From: Pseudomonadota bacterium
GTDB lineage: Bacteria > Myxococcota > Myxococcia > Myxococcales > Myxococcaceae
Length of the DNA stretch: 64,000 nucleotides
Direction: 5' to 3'
Assembly (NCBI GenBank): GCA_023423535.1
Contig: JAFAFL010000125.1
Span: 41,751-105,750, forward strand
The position numbers and the translations under genes are program-made. Below, piece after piece: positions 38,613 to 49,085 of this stretch. Under the pieces are notes generated by a model. It ran no database searches, was not told where the DNA came from, and saw nothing but the letters and a program-made list of their open reading frames with translations. How positions within the stretch are numbered: position 1 is the stretch's first letter; the number at the start of each line of letters is the position of its first letter.

Positions 38613-39572
38613 ATGAGCACCCTCGTCCTCACCCGGTCCGACGTCGCGCGGCACATGGAGGCCCTGACGCTGCTGCAGGCGCTTCGTGACGGCTTCCGCG
38701 AGCACTCGCAGCGCAAGGTCTCCCCCACCCGCGCGCACGCGTCGCTCGGCGAGGCGGGCGGCGCCACCGTGGCCTTCCCCGGCGCGCTGGAAGAGATCCC
38801 CGCCTGGTCGGTCGCGGTGCACGCGAGCTTGCCGTCCGGTCAGGTGGCCCCCGGCTCGCTCATCCAGCTGCGGGACTTCAAGAGCGGCGCGCTGCTGGCG
38901 GTGATGGACGCCGGGCACCTGGCGAGGATCCGCACCGGGCTGGTCAGCGCGCTGGGGGCGGACGTGCTCGCAAGACAGGACGCGGCGACGGTGGCGCTGG
39001 TGGGCGCGGGGGAGCAGGCCTCGGTGTTCCTCAAGTCACTGCGGCTGGTGCGCTCGCTGCGGCAGGTCCGGGTGTGGGAGACGAAGCTCGTGGACGCGGA
39101 GTGGTTCGCCCGCCAGACCTACGAGAAGCTGAAGGTCCCCACCTTCAGCGCCGAGACCATCGAAGAGGCGGTGGGCGACGCGGACATCGTGGTCACCGCG
39201 ACCGCCAGCCACGTGCCCTTCCTCTATCCGGGGATGCTCCGGCCGGGCACCCACGTCACCGCGCTGGGGGGCGCTGAGCCGGGGCGGCTGGAGCTCTCCG
39301 CGCCGCTCATCCGCCAGTCCACCTTCTTCTGCGACGACCGCGATCTGGTGGTGCGGAGCGGCGCGCTGGCGGGCCTGGGGATGGACGCGTCGGTCGTGGC
39401 GGCGGAGCTGGGCGAGGTCCTCGCCGGCGCGCACCCGGGACGCCGCAGCGACGACGAGGTCACCCTCTTCGCCTCCGCCGGCCTCCCCTTCCAGGACCTC
39501 GCGGCGGCGTGGGCGGTCTACGAGAGCGCCCAGCACGACGAGGGCATCACCCGCGTGGACTTCTCCGCCTGA
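38613..39572 (+). CDS. ornithine cyclodeaminase/mu-crystallin family protein
   Basis: A 319-residue NAD(P)-dependent enzyme. The nucleotide-binding loop is VALVGAGEQASVFLKSL, preceded by the conserved MDAGHLARIRTGLVSALGAD, and a late Asp in CDDRDLVV corresponds to the catalytic position. Family members include ornithine cyclodeaminase, alanine dehydrogenase and ketimine reductases, so the substrate is uncertain. ATG 38613 is preferred over an upstream in-frame ATG because similarity begins at MSTLVLTRSDV. It stands alone on its strand; the next gene converges, 17 bp away. Confidence 0.85.
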   Translation: MSTLVLTRSDVARHMEALTLLQALRDGFREHSQRKVSPTRAHASLGEAGGATVAFPGALEEIPAWSVAVHASLPSGQVAPGSLIQLRDFKSGALLAVMDAGHLARIRTGLVSALGADVLARQDAATVALVGAGEQASVFLKSLRLVRSLRQVRVWETKLVDAEWFARQTYEKLKVPTFSAETIEEAVGDADIVVTATASHVPFLYPGMLRPGTHVTALGGAEPGRLELSAPLIRQSTFFCDDRDLVVRSGALAGLGMDASVVAAELGEVLAGAHPGRRSDDEVTLFASAGLPFQDLAAAWAVYESAQHDEGITRVDFSA

Positions 39573-39589
39573 GGCCTGCGCAGGCCAGC

Positions 39590-40534
39590 TCAGGTCTGCG
39601 CGCGCGAGCCCTGCTTCTTCTCGCGCTCGCCCAGCGCCGCCTGCAGGTACTTCCCGGAGAGCTTCCGGCCGATGAGCTCCTGCGCCAGCGCGCCGGCCTC
39701 GACGAGCTTCTCCATGGAGATGCCGGTCTCGATGCCCATGCCCTGCAGCATGTACACGAGGTCCTCGGTGGCGAGGTTCCCCGCCGCGCCCGGCGCATAG
39801 GGGCAACCACCGAGCCCGCCGATGCTCGCGTCGAGCGTGGTGATTCCGTAACCCAGCCCCACGAGGTTGTTCGCCAGCGCGGTCCCCCGCGTGTCGTGCA
39901 GGTGCAGCGCGAGCTTCTCCACCGGCAGCCGCTTCAGCAGCGCCTCGAGGATCTGCGCGGTCTGCCGCGGCGTCCCCACCCCGATCGTGTCGCCGAGGCT
40001 CACCTGGTAGAGCCCCATCGCCGCGAGCTCTTCGCAGATCGCCACCACGCGATCGACCGGCACCTCTCCTTCGTACGGGCAGCCCCAGACGGTGGAGAGG
40101 TAGCCGCGCACGCGCATCCCTTCGGCGGCGGCGGCCTTCGAGACCTCGCGGGCGACGCTGACCGCCTCGGCGATGGTCTTGTTGATGTTCTTCTTCGAGT
40201 GCGCCTCGCTGGCGCTGATGAACACCGCGCCCTCGGTGAGCCCGGCGTCCCGCGCCCGCGAGAGCCCCTTGAGGTTCGGGATGAGCGCGCTGAACTGCAC
40301 GCCCTTCACCTCGCCCACCGCGCGCAGCACCTCCTCCGCGTCCTGCAGCTGGGGGATCCAGCGCGGGGAGACGAAGGAGGTCACCTCGATGCGCTTCTCC
40401 CCCGCGTCGATCAGCGCGCGGATGAGGCGCACCTTGTCCTTCGTGGGGATGATCCGCAGCTCGTTCTGGAGCCCGTCCCGGGGGCCGACCTCATAGACGT
40501 CCACCCGGGCGGGGAGCTGCGACAGCGAGATCAT
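39590..40534 (-). CDS. hydroxymethylglutaryl-CoA lyase
   Basis: A 314-residue HMGL-like TIM-barrel lyase. The signature VYEVGPRDGLQNE near the start, EVTSFVSPRWIPQ, the metal site HLHDTRGTALAN and the family glycine-rich segment GGLGGCPYAPGAAGN with its catalytic cysteine are all present. It cleaves HMG-CoA to acetyl-CoA and acetoacetate, the end of leucine catabolism; in myxobacteria HMG-CoA also feeds an alternative isovaleryl-CoA route. ATG 40534 overlaps the mutase B12-subunit stop by 4 bp (ATGA), so it is translated with the mutase genes. Confidence 0.93.
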   Translation of the reverse strand: MISLSQLPARVDVYEVGPRDGLQNELRIIPTKDKVRLIRALIDAGEKRIEVTSFVSPRWIPQLQDAEEVLRAVGEVKGVQFSALIPNLKGLSRARDAGLTEGAVFISASEAHSKKNINKTIAEAVSVAREVSKAAAAEGMRVRGYLSTVWGCPYEGEVPVDRVVAICEELAAMGLYQVSLGDTIGVGTPRQTAQILEALLKRLPVEKLALHLHDTRGTALANNLVGLGYGITTLDASIGGLGGCPYAPGAAGNLATEDLVYMLQGMGIETGISMEKLVEAGALAQELIGRKLSGKYLQAALGEREKKQGSRAQT

Positions 40535-40935
40535 GCGCGGCCCTGAACGTTGCCGCGGATCCACTCCACGATGTTCTGCGTCGACGCGCCGGGGGTGAAG
40601 ATCTCCGCCACGCCCAGCCCCTTCAGCCGGGGGATGTCGTCGTCCGGGATGATCCCGCCGCCGAAGACGAGGATGTCCTCCGCCTTCTGGCCCTTCAGCA
40701 GGTCGATCACCGCGGGGAAGAGCGTCATGTGCGCGCCGGACATGATCGACAAGCCGATGGCGTCCACGTCCTCCTGCACCGCCGCGCTCACGATCATCTC
40801 CGGGGTCTGGTGCAGGCCGGTGTAGATGACCTCCATGCCCGCGTCGCGCAGCGCCCGGGCGATCACCTTGGCGCCCCGGTCGTGCCCGTCCAGCCCCGGC
40901 TTCGCCACCAGGATCCTCAACTTCCGCTCAGCCAT
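40531..40935 (-). CDS. methylmalonyl-CoA mutase B12-binding small subunit
   Basis: A 134-residue cobalamin-binding domain. The base-off motif DGHDRG (Asp16, His18, Gly21) supplies the axial histidine, followed by the typical GLSIMSGAH and FGGGIIPDDD segments. It pairs with the separately encoded large subunit at 41696-43636, an arrangement seen in archaea and some bacteria. It overlaps the upstream methyltransferase gene by 8 bp and the HMG-CoA lyase gene by 4 bp. Confidence 0.94.
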   Translation of the reverse strand: MAERKLRILVAKPGLDGHDRGAKVIARALRDAGMEVIYTGLHQTPEMIVSAAVQEDVDAIGLSIMSGAHMTLFPAVIDLLKGQKAEDILVFGGGIIPDDDIPRLKGLGVAEIFTPGASTQNIVEWIRGNVQGRA

Positions 40936-41665
40936 TGCGCTCTGCTCCCATGATCAGGTCTGCGGAGGTCTCGTCAGGCGCGCGGCCATCCAGGCCACCG
41001 TGCACCCACCGGACGGTGAACCCCTCCGACGACATCAACTCCGCCAGCTCAGGCACCCGATAGTAACGAATGAAGTATTCCGCTGATAGCACGCGCCCGT
41101 CGGGTGTGAAGAGCTCTCGCACGCCCCGATCCCGTCCACTCTCCGGATCGAAGCGGCTCGTCTCGCGCAGCCGGCTCCCGTCCGGCAGCTCCCCGTCGAA
41201 CGCGGCCACAGGCTCGCGCTCCAGCCGCTCCAGCGGAGAGGTCTGCACCACCAGCAGCGCGCCCTTCGCCAGGCACCGCGCGATCTCGCGGAGGATCTCC
41301 CGCTGCTCGGCCTCTTCGAAGACGAACAGCGTGGAGTACCAGGCGAACGCGCCCCCGAGGCTCCGCTCCCGGAGCGGCAGCCGCCGCAGATCCCCGCGCA
41401 CGGCGGGAAAGGGACCCTCGCGCTCGCGGAACGACAGCGCGTCGAGATCGATCCCGATCACCTGTGTGCCGCCGGGCAGCTTCCCCTGCAGCCGCGCCGC
41501 GTGCCGTCCGTGCCCGCAGCCCAGATCCGCCACCGGGCCCTTCAGGCCGGCCGACCCTTCGGAGAAGACGCGCGCGAGGTACTGCGACTCCTCCTCCGAG
41601 ACCCTGTCCGGCAGGAAGGGCCTCGTGCTGCGCAGGTAGAGCTCGCCGAAGAACGGCTGCGGCAT
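40928..41665 (-). CDS. class I SAM-dependent methyltransferase
   Basis: A 245-residue methyltransferase with motif I VADLGCGHGRHAARL, an acidic GIDLDALS and the motif GDLRRLPL. The N-terminus FFGELYLRSTRPFL is a common opening of small-molecule methyltransferases. It is inserted between the two methylmalonyl-CoA mutase subunits (30 bp after one, overlapping the other by 8 bp), where a mutase chaperone (MeaB-type GTPase) would often be found. The substrate is unknown. Confidence 0.85.
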   Translation of the reverse strand: MPQPFFGELYLRSTRPFLPDRVSEEESQYLARVFSEGSAGLKGPVADLGCGHGRHAARLQGKLPGGTQVIGIDLDALSFREREGPFPAVRGDLRRLPLRERSLGGAFAWYSTLFVFEEAEQREILREIARCLAKGALLVVQTSPLERLEREPVAAFDGELPDGSRLRETSRFDPESGRDRGVRELFTPDGRVLSAEYFIRYYRVPELAELMSSEGFTVRWVHGGLDGRAPDETSADLIMGAERNG

Positions 41666-41695
41666 CTCGCGTCCGGCCAGGCCCGACGGGGCTGG

Positions 41696-43636
<1,941 letters not shown>

Positions 43637-43682
43637 GCGGCGCGAGATAGCACCCGCATCCCTACCCATCAAGGCAGGCCGT

Positions 43683-44897
43683 CTAGCGCTGCCCGCTCTG
43701 TGCGGCGAGCGCCTCGGGCAGCCTGCGCAGCCGCTCCGCCGCCTGCCGCAGCGTGTCGTCGCGCTTGCAGAACGCGAAGCGCGCGAAGCGCTGACCGTGC
43801 ACCCGGTGCGCAGGTCCGTAGAAGGCAGACGGCGGGATCGCCGCCACGCCGATCTCTCGTGTGAGCCAGCGGCAGAAGGCGAAGTCGTCCCCTTCGAACT
43901 CAGAGGGCAATTCCGCCATCGCGAAGTAGGTGCCCTCGGGCGCGTGGGCGGTGAGCCCCGCTTCCCGCAGCGCCGTGACGAGGAAGTCCCGCCGCGCGAG
44001 GTACTCCCCGGCGAAGCGCGCGAAGAAGGCGTCCGGCAGCCGCAGCGCGGTCGCCACCGCGGCCTGCAGCGGTGAAGCGGAGGCGAAGGTCACGAACTGG
44101 TGCACGCCCTGCACTGCCGTCCGCAGCTTCGGCGGCGCGATGACCCAGCCGATCTTCCAGCCGGTGAAGCTGAAGCTCTTCCCCGCGGAGGAGACCGTCA
44201 CCGTGCGCTCGGCGAGCCCTTCGATCGTCGCAGGCCGCAGGTGCCGCGCGGGCGCGTAGAGGAGGTGCTCGTACACCTCGTCCGAGAGCACGTTGACGCC
44301 GTGCGCGTCGCAGAGGTCGCGGATGAGGAAGAGCTCCTCGCGCGTGTAGACCTTGCCCGTGGGGTTGTGCGGCGTGTTGACGACGAGCAGCCGCGTGCGA
44401 GGACCGAACGCGTCGCGCAGTTCCTGCGGGTCGAACCACCAGGTCCGGTGGCCCTCGTCCGGCGGCCGCAGCATCACGAACCGAGGCACCGCGCCCGCGA
44501 GCTTCACCGCCGCGTCGTAGCCGTCGTAGAAGGGCTCGAAGAGGATGACCTCGTCGCCCGGATCGGTCAGCGCGAGGATCGCGTCGAAGAGGGCCTCGGT
44601 GGCGCCGGAGGTGACCGTCACCATCGTCTGCGGATCGACGGTCATCCCGTAGAACCGCGCCGAGTGCTCCGCGATCGCGCTCCTCAGCTCGTTCGAGCCG
44701 GAGCTCACCGCGTACTGGTTCAGCCCGCCGCGCAGCGCCTCCACCGCGGCCTCGCGGACCTCGTCTGGACCGTCGAAGTCGGGGAAGCCCTGCCCGAGGT
44801 TCACCGCACGGTGCGCCTGCGCCAGCGCGCTGAACTCGCTGAAGACGGTGGTGCCGAACCCCGCGACGCGGTCTGCCGCCCGGATGGGGGTCTTCAT
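43683..44897 (-). CDS. class I PLP-dependent aminotransferase
   Basis: A 404-residue fold-type I aminotransferase of the kynurenine/methionine aminotransferase group: NLGQGFPDFDGPDEV, VTSGATEALFDAIL, VNTPHNPTGKVY, and the PLP-lysine motif SSAGKSFSFTGWKIGW. A late Arg in QRFARFAFCK would bind the substrate carboxylate. The substrate is not certain; methionine, glutamine and aromatic amino acids are typical. ATG 44897 overlaps the stop of the PAP2 gene by 4 bp. Confidence 0.92.
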   Translation of the reverse strand: MKTPIRAADRVAGFGTTVFSEFSALAQAHRAVNLGQGFPDFDGPDEVREAAVEALRGGLNQYAVSSGSNELRSAIAEHSARFYGMTVDPQTMVTVTSGATEALFDAILALTDPGDEVILFEPFYDGYDAAVKLAGAVPRFVMLRPPDEGHRTWWFDPQELRDAFGPRTRLLVVNTPHNPTGKVYTREELFLIRDLCDAHGVNVLSDEVYEHLLYAPARHLRPATIEGLAERTVTVSSAGKSFSFTGWKIGWVIAPPKLRTAVQGVHQFVTFASASPLQAAVATALRLPDAFFARFAGEYLARRDFLVTALREAGLTAHAPEGTYFAMAELPSEFEGDDFAFCRWLTREIGVAAIPPSAFYGPAHRVHGQRFARFAFCKRDDTLRQAAERLRRLPEALAAQSGQR

Positions 44898-45862
44898 GTC
44901 CGGGCGAGGTTCCGCACCGCGCGCAGGGCCCGCTCCGGCACCCCGAGCGCCGCCGCCCGAGCCGCCACCGCGGAGACCGCCACCACCGTCACCACCAGCG
45001 GCACCGCGGCCAGCAGGTCGATCCCGTAGTGGAACCGGCCGATGAGCGTGCCGGCGATGAGGCCCGTCCCCACCGGCAGCCAGGCCCAGAAGTAGGTCCG
45101 GTGGTAGCGCCAGGCAAAGGTCAGCACCGTCAGCGTCACGCCGGTGTGGCCCGAGGGGAAGCAGTCGCGGTTGTAGACCGGGGTGCGCATGAGGCCGTCC
45201 AGCGTGGAGGTCAGCCAGAGCCCCGTCAACGGCTGGTCGAAGAGCTGCGCCAGATAGAAGCGCGGGCCCACCGCCGGCACCACCACATAGAAGGCGTAGT
45301 TCGCGCAGAAGTAGAGCGCCAGCGCGAGCACGTACTCCGCATAGGCCTCGGTGCGGCGCTTCGCGAAGAGCAGCGCGCCGAGGATCACCGGCCCGAGGAA
45401 GTAGCCGTAGTAGCAGAGCATCACGAACTCGGTGACGACCGGCCCCACCGCGTTGCCCAGCCAGATCGACGGGTGCACGCCGAACAGCCGCAGATCCAGC
45501 TGCGCCAGCTCCGCGTCGAGCAGCCGCGGGTGCGCCGAGTCCACGATGGGCCCGAGGCTGAAGTGCCCGACGATCACCGTGGGCAGCAGCCAGAAGTTCC
45601 CCAGCGTGTGGAAGATCCGCATCCGCGGCCAGCGGTCCTGCAGGTCCCCCAGCGCCCGGAGCGACACGAGGCCGAGCGCGATGAAGGCGAAGCCCGCGAA
45701 CGACGCCACCCAATGCGGGTGCCAGGTCCCGTCGAACAGCACCAGCGCCGCCGCAAAGGAGGCCATGGCGGTGACGGTCACGTCCGCCAGCTTCAGCGCC
45801 AGCGTGTGCTCTATCCGGGGCGCGCCGCGAAGTACGGCCGCGTTGTTGCCAGTTCGACGCAT
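44894..45862 (-). CDS. PAP2-family membrane phosphatase/phosphotransferase
   Basis: A 322-residue protein with about six helices and the PAP2_3-type motifs: YVVVPAVGPRFYL, FPSGHTGVTLTVL (general acid His) and GRFHYGIDLLAAV (nucleophile His and Asp). Members include lipid phosphate phosphatases and inositol-phosphoceramide synthases. The adjacent divergent serine palmitoyltransferase operon makes a role in sphingolipid phosphate or head-group chemistry attractive, but this is inference. ATG 45862 is chosen because the longer frame upstream lacks family features. Confidence 0.83.
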   Translation of the reverse strand: MRRTGNNAAVLRGAPRIEHTLALKLADVTVTAMASFAAALVLFDGTWHPHWVASFAGFAFIALGLVSLRALGDLQDRWPRMRIFHTLGNFWLLPTVIVGHFSLGPIVDSAHPRLLDAELAQLDLRLFGVHPSIWLGNAVGPVVTEFVMLCYYGYFLGPVILGALLFAKRRTEAYAEYVLALALYFCANYAFYVVVPAVGPRFYLAQLFDQPLTGLWLTSTLDGLMRTPVYNRDCFPSGHTGVTLTVLTFAWRYHRTYFWAWLPVGTGLIAGTLIGRFHYGIDLLAAVPLVVTVVAVSAVAARAAALGVPERALRAVRNLART

Positions 45863-46118
45863 GTCGTTCGTCTCGCGGAAGTTACGAGCCTCCGAGGGGA
45901 CTGCAACCTGTGGGCCCGCGCGACAGACCACGGGTGAACCATAACCTCCCGAGATCTGTGAAGTCCAAGCTATGTCGCGGTGCGTAATCTGGTGCCTGCT
46001 GCCCTCCAGTGCCACCCGCACTTCCCACTTCGTCGTGCGGCTGCCTGCCTGGCTGGTCTGCCCTTCTCTTCTACGACTGCACCTCCGGGCGATTCCGAGT
46101 GCTCAACGGCAGACAGGC

Positions 46119-46134
46119 GAGCAACTTCTTGCTC
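46119..46134 (+). promoter_or_regulatory. dyad element 1 upstream of spt
   Basis: GAGCAACTTCTTGCTC: 6-bp inverted arms around a CTTC centre. It shares the 12-base core GCAACTTCTTGC with the element at 46204, exactly 85 bp away, about eight helical turns. Candidate operator. Confidence 0.6.
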
Positions 46135-46203
46135 ACCGCCAAATCTGCGCCCGGAGAGCCTGAGGCTTCGCGGACTTACCGCGCCGTCGTCCCGAAACGC
46201 ACT

Positions 46204-46219
46204 GGGCAACTTCTTGCCC
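46204..46219 (+). promoter_or_regulatory. dyad element 2 upstream of spt
   Basis: GGGCAACTTCTTGCCC, with 6-bp inverted arms around the same CTTC centre. The outer base pair differs from element 1 in a compensating way (A-T to G-C), which supports selection for the dyad. Confidence 0.6.
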
Positions 46220-46339
46220 ATATCACAAAAGACACAGAAACGGCCGAGATCATGGAGATTTTACTCGCCAAGCAGACGCGGATCGGGTTTTGACGCGCCC
46301 GGCCGGAACCCTGGACCGCGCCGCCCGAGGAGGGGCCCC

Positions 46340-47884
46340 ATGGCTGACGTGTTCGACAAGTGCCGTAACTGGAAGGATTACCGGATCGCCAAGGCGACCG
46401 GGCTCTACCCCTACTTCCGCCCCATCGAGGCGTCCCACGCGAGCACCGAGGTCGACATCGAAGGCCGCCGGGTGATCATGGTGGGCTCGAACAACTACCT
46501 CGGCCTCGCCGGCGACCCGCGGGTGAAGGAGGCCGCCATCGACGCGGTGCGCAGATTTGGCGCCACCTGCTCCGGCTCGCGCCTGCTCAACGGCACCCTC
46601 TCCATGCACGAGGAGCTGGAGGCGAAGCTGGCGAAGTTCCTCAACCGCGAGGCGGCGCTCGTCGTCTCCACCGGCTTCCAGACGAACCTCGCCACCATGC
46701 AGGGGATCCTCGGCCGGCACGACATCGTCTATTCGGACCGGCAGAACCACGCCTCGCTGCTCGACGGCATCCGCCTCTCCTTCGCGGAGGAGAAGCGCTA
46801 CCGCCACAACGACATGGAGCACCTGGAGAAGCTGCTCGCGGGCAGCGATCCGGAGGCGGGCAAGATCATCGTCACCGACGGCGTCTTCTCCATGGAGGGC
46901 GACCTCTGCAACCTCCCGAAGATCGTGGAGCTGGCGCAGAAGTACAACGCGCGGGTGATGACGGATGACGCCCACGCCATGGGCGTGCTCGGGCTCAACG
47001 GCCGCGGGACCTCGGAGTACTTCGGCCTCGAGGCGCAGACCGACCTCGTGATGGGCACCTTCTCCAAGAGCTTCGCGTCGCTGGGCGGCGTGATCGCCGG
47101 CCCGTTCGACGTCATCAACTACATCAAGCACCGCTCGCGCCCGGTGGTGTTCAGCGCGTCCATGACGCCCGCCGCGGTGGCCTCGGCGCTGAAGGCGCTG
47201 GAGATCATCGAGTCCGAGCCGCAGCGCAGAACGCGCCTGCTCGACATCGCCGAGCGCATGCACAACGGCTTCCGCGCCATGGGCTTCGACACCGGCGTGT
47301 CGGTGACCCCGGTGGTGCCGGTGTTCGTGGGCGATCAGGTGAAGTGCTTCCGCCTCTGGAAGGCGCTCTACGAGGCCGGCATCTTCACCAACCCGGTCAT
47401 CCCGCCGGCGGTGGAGCCGGGCCACGCGCTGCTGCGCACCTCCTACATGGCCACGCACACCGACGAGCAGCTCGACCGGGTGCTGGAGCTGTTCGAGAAG
47501 TTCGGCAAGAAGCTGAAGATCATCCCGGAGACGCGGCCGGGCACGTACACGCCGGTGAAGATCGCGCGGCCGGGCTCCTTCGTCATCCGCAACGAGGCCT
47601 CGAACCGCTGGGCGGCGGCGTCTGCCGGCCTGCTCGCGGACAAGGGGCTCTCGCTGGAGCAGATCAGCCAGATGAGCGCGAAGGACGTGGCGAACAAGCT
47701 CTTCGACGCGGCGGAGACGCTCACCTGGCGCGCGGCGAACCTGCAGCCGGAGGATCTGAAGCGGCTGGGCACCGCGCCCTTGCGGCTGTGGGAGAAGCGG
47801 AACGACCTGCGCGACATCCCGGGGCTGCTGCTCGAGAAGAGCGCGAACTTCTTCATGAAGAACGGCAAGTCCCCGGAGGCGTGA
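46340..47884 (+). CDS. spt: serine palmitoyltransferase (alpha-oxoamine synthase)
   Basis: A 514-residue PLP enzyme of the alpha-oxoamine synthase family, expected to condense serine with an acyl-CoA or acyl-ACP to 3-ketosphinganine. Active-site features are His137 (RQNHASLLDG), Asp210 and His212 (TDDAHAMG) and the PLP lysine Lys243 (GTFSKSFASLGG). The first 30 residues (WKDYRIAKATGLYPYFRPIE) and the absence of KBL/BioF-like markers favour serine palmitoyltransferase. A C-terminal extension of about 110 residues goes beyond the usual 400. Strong SD fixes ATG 46340. It is one base upstream of a GNAT-like gene. Confidence 0.85.
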   Translation: MADVFDKCRNWKDYRIAKATGLYPYFRPIEASHASTEVDIEGRRVIMVGSNNYLGLAGDPRVKEAAIDAVRRFGATCSGSRLLNGTLSMHEELEAKLAKFLNREAALVVSTGFQTNLATMQGILGRHDIVYSDRQNHASLLDGIRLSFAEEKRYRHNDMEHLEKLLAGSDPEAGKIIVTDGVFSMEGDLCNLPKIVELAQKYNARVMTDDAHAMGVLGLNGRGTSEYFGLEAQTDLVMGTFSKSFASLGGVIAGPFDVINYIKHRSRPVVFSASMTPAAVASALKALEIIESEPQRRTRLLDIAERMHNGFRAMGFDTGVSVTPVVPVFVGDQVKCFRLWKALYEAGIFTNPVIPPAVEPGHALLRTSYMATHTDEQLDRVLELFEKFGKKLKIIPETRPGTYTPVKIARPGSFVIRNEASNRWAAASAGLLADKGLSLEQISQMSAKDVANKLFDAAETLTWRAANLQPEDLKRLGTAPLRLWEKRNDLRDIPGLLLEKSANFFMKNGKSPEA

Positions 47885-47885
47885 C

Positions 47886-49070
47886 ATGGCACAGGCAGCG
47901 CGCAAGCTGACGCCGGTGGAGACGCAGGGGGCGCAGTCGGCGGGGGACGTGGTGGTGACGCCGGTGCAGTCGCGGGCGGACCGCGAGGCGTTCATCATGT
48001 TCCCCTACGGGCTCTACAAGGACGACCCGAACTGGGTGCCGCCGCTGGTGATGGAGCGGCGCGACTTCCTCGACCCGAAGAAGAACCCCTGGTTCGAGTT
48101 CGGGACGGTGGAGCTGTTCCTCGCGCGGCGCAACGGCCAGGTGATGGGCCGGATCGCCGCGGTGAACGACCCGCACTACAACGCGTTCCACGGCACCCAG
48201 CACGGGTTCTTCGGGATGTTCGAGTGCGTCGACGACCCGCAGGTGGCGAAGGGCCTCTTCGACGCGGCGGCGCAGTGGTGCCGGGCGCAGGGCTTCACCT
48301 CCTTCATGGGGCCGGTGAACTTCAGCACCAACTACGAGTGCGCCACCCTCATCGAAGGGTTCGAGGCGCCGCCGGTGCTCTTGATGTCCTACAACCCGCG
48401 CTACTACCCCGCGCTCTACGACGCGTGCGGGTTCGCGAAGGCGAAGGACCTCTACGCGTGGGAGCTGTCCTCGCACGTGGCGCCGCCGGAGCGGGTGGTG
48501 CGGATCGCGGAGAAGATCCGCACCCGCGAGGGCATCACCGTGCGCGCGGTCCGGATGAAGGAGCTCGAGGTCGAGATCCAGCGGATCAAGGACATCTACA
48601 ACGCCGCGTGGGAGAAGAACTGGGGCTTCGTCCCCATGACGGAGAAGGAGTTCGACCACCTCGCGCGCGACCTCAAGCAGCTGGTGGTGCCGGACCTCCT
48701 CCTCATCGCCGAGGTGAAGGGCGAGCCGGTGGCCTTCTCCATGACGCTGCCGGACGCGAACGTGGCCTTCAAGGCCGCGGGCGGGCGGCTGACGAAGTGG
48801 GGCCTGCCCATCGGGCTGGCGAAGCTCGTGATGGCGTCGCGGAAGATCAAGCGGCTGCGGCTGGTGACGCTGGGGATCAAGCCCGGCTACCGGCGCCGCG
48901 GGCTGGACGCGATCCTCTATCTCGACACCCTGCGGACCGCGCGGCAGCTCGGCTACACCGGCGGCGAGATCTCCTGGACGCTGGAGGACAACGACCTGGT
49001 CAACAGGGCGATCGAGTCCATGGGCGGGCGGAAGTACAAGACCTACCGGATGTACGAACGGCCGCTGTAG
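47886..49070 (+). CDS. GNAT-like acyltransferase 1, candidate ceramide synthase
   Basis: A 394-residue protein of the large GNAT-type family that opens with FPYGLYKDDPNWVPPLVMERRDFLDP and VELFLARRNGQVMGRIAAVND. It continues with GFFGMFECVDD, MGPVNFSTNYECATLIEGF and a C-terminal GNAT core (LGIKPGYRRRGLDAILYLDT). Proteins of this type accompany bacterial sphingolipid genes, and a GNAT-annotated bacterial ceramide synthase is known from Caulobacter. N-acylation of a sphingoid base is the best hypothesis. It starts one base after the spt stop, so co-translation is likely. Confidence 0.72.
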   Translation: MAQAARKLTPVETQGAQSAGDVVVTPVQSRADREAFIMFPYGLYKDDPNWVPPLVMERRDFLDPKKNPWFEFGTVELFLARRNGQVMGRIAAVNDPHYNAFHGTQHGFFGMFECVDDPQVAKGLFDAAAQWCRAQGFTSFMGPVNFSTNYECATLIEGFEAPPVLLMSYNPRYYPALYDACGFAKAKDLYAWELSSHVAPPERVVRIAEKIRTREGITVRAVRMKELEVEIQRIKDIYNAAWEKNWGFVPMTEKEFDHLARDLKQLVVPDLLLIAEVKGEPVAFSMTLPDANVAFKAAGGRLTKWGLPIGLAKLVMASRKIKRLRLVTLGIKPGYRRRGLDAILYLDTLRTARQLGYTGGEISWTLEDNDLVNRAIESMGGRKYKTYRMYERPL

Positions 49071-49085
49071 CGGCGGGGGCCCCAC

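Larger units (their letters stand above)
45863..46339. promoter_or_regulatory. divergent control region between PAP2 and spt
   Basis: A 477-bp region, less GC-rich than its flanks, with no convincing gene. It contains two near-identical dyad elements (46119-46134 and 46204-46219) and leads into a strong Shine-Dalgarno GAGGAGGGG at 46327-46335, 4 nt before the spt start. Confidence 0.7.

Noticed and set aside
46009..46293. A 94-codon open frame upstream of spt
   Set aside because: It covers both dyad elements, has unusual codon use and no recognisable protein features; a control region is more likely.
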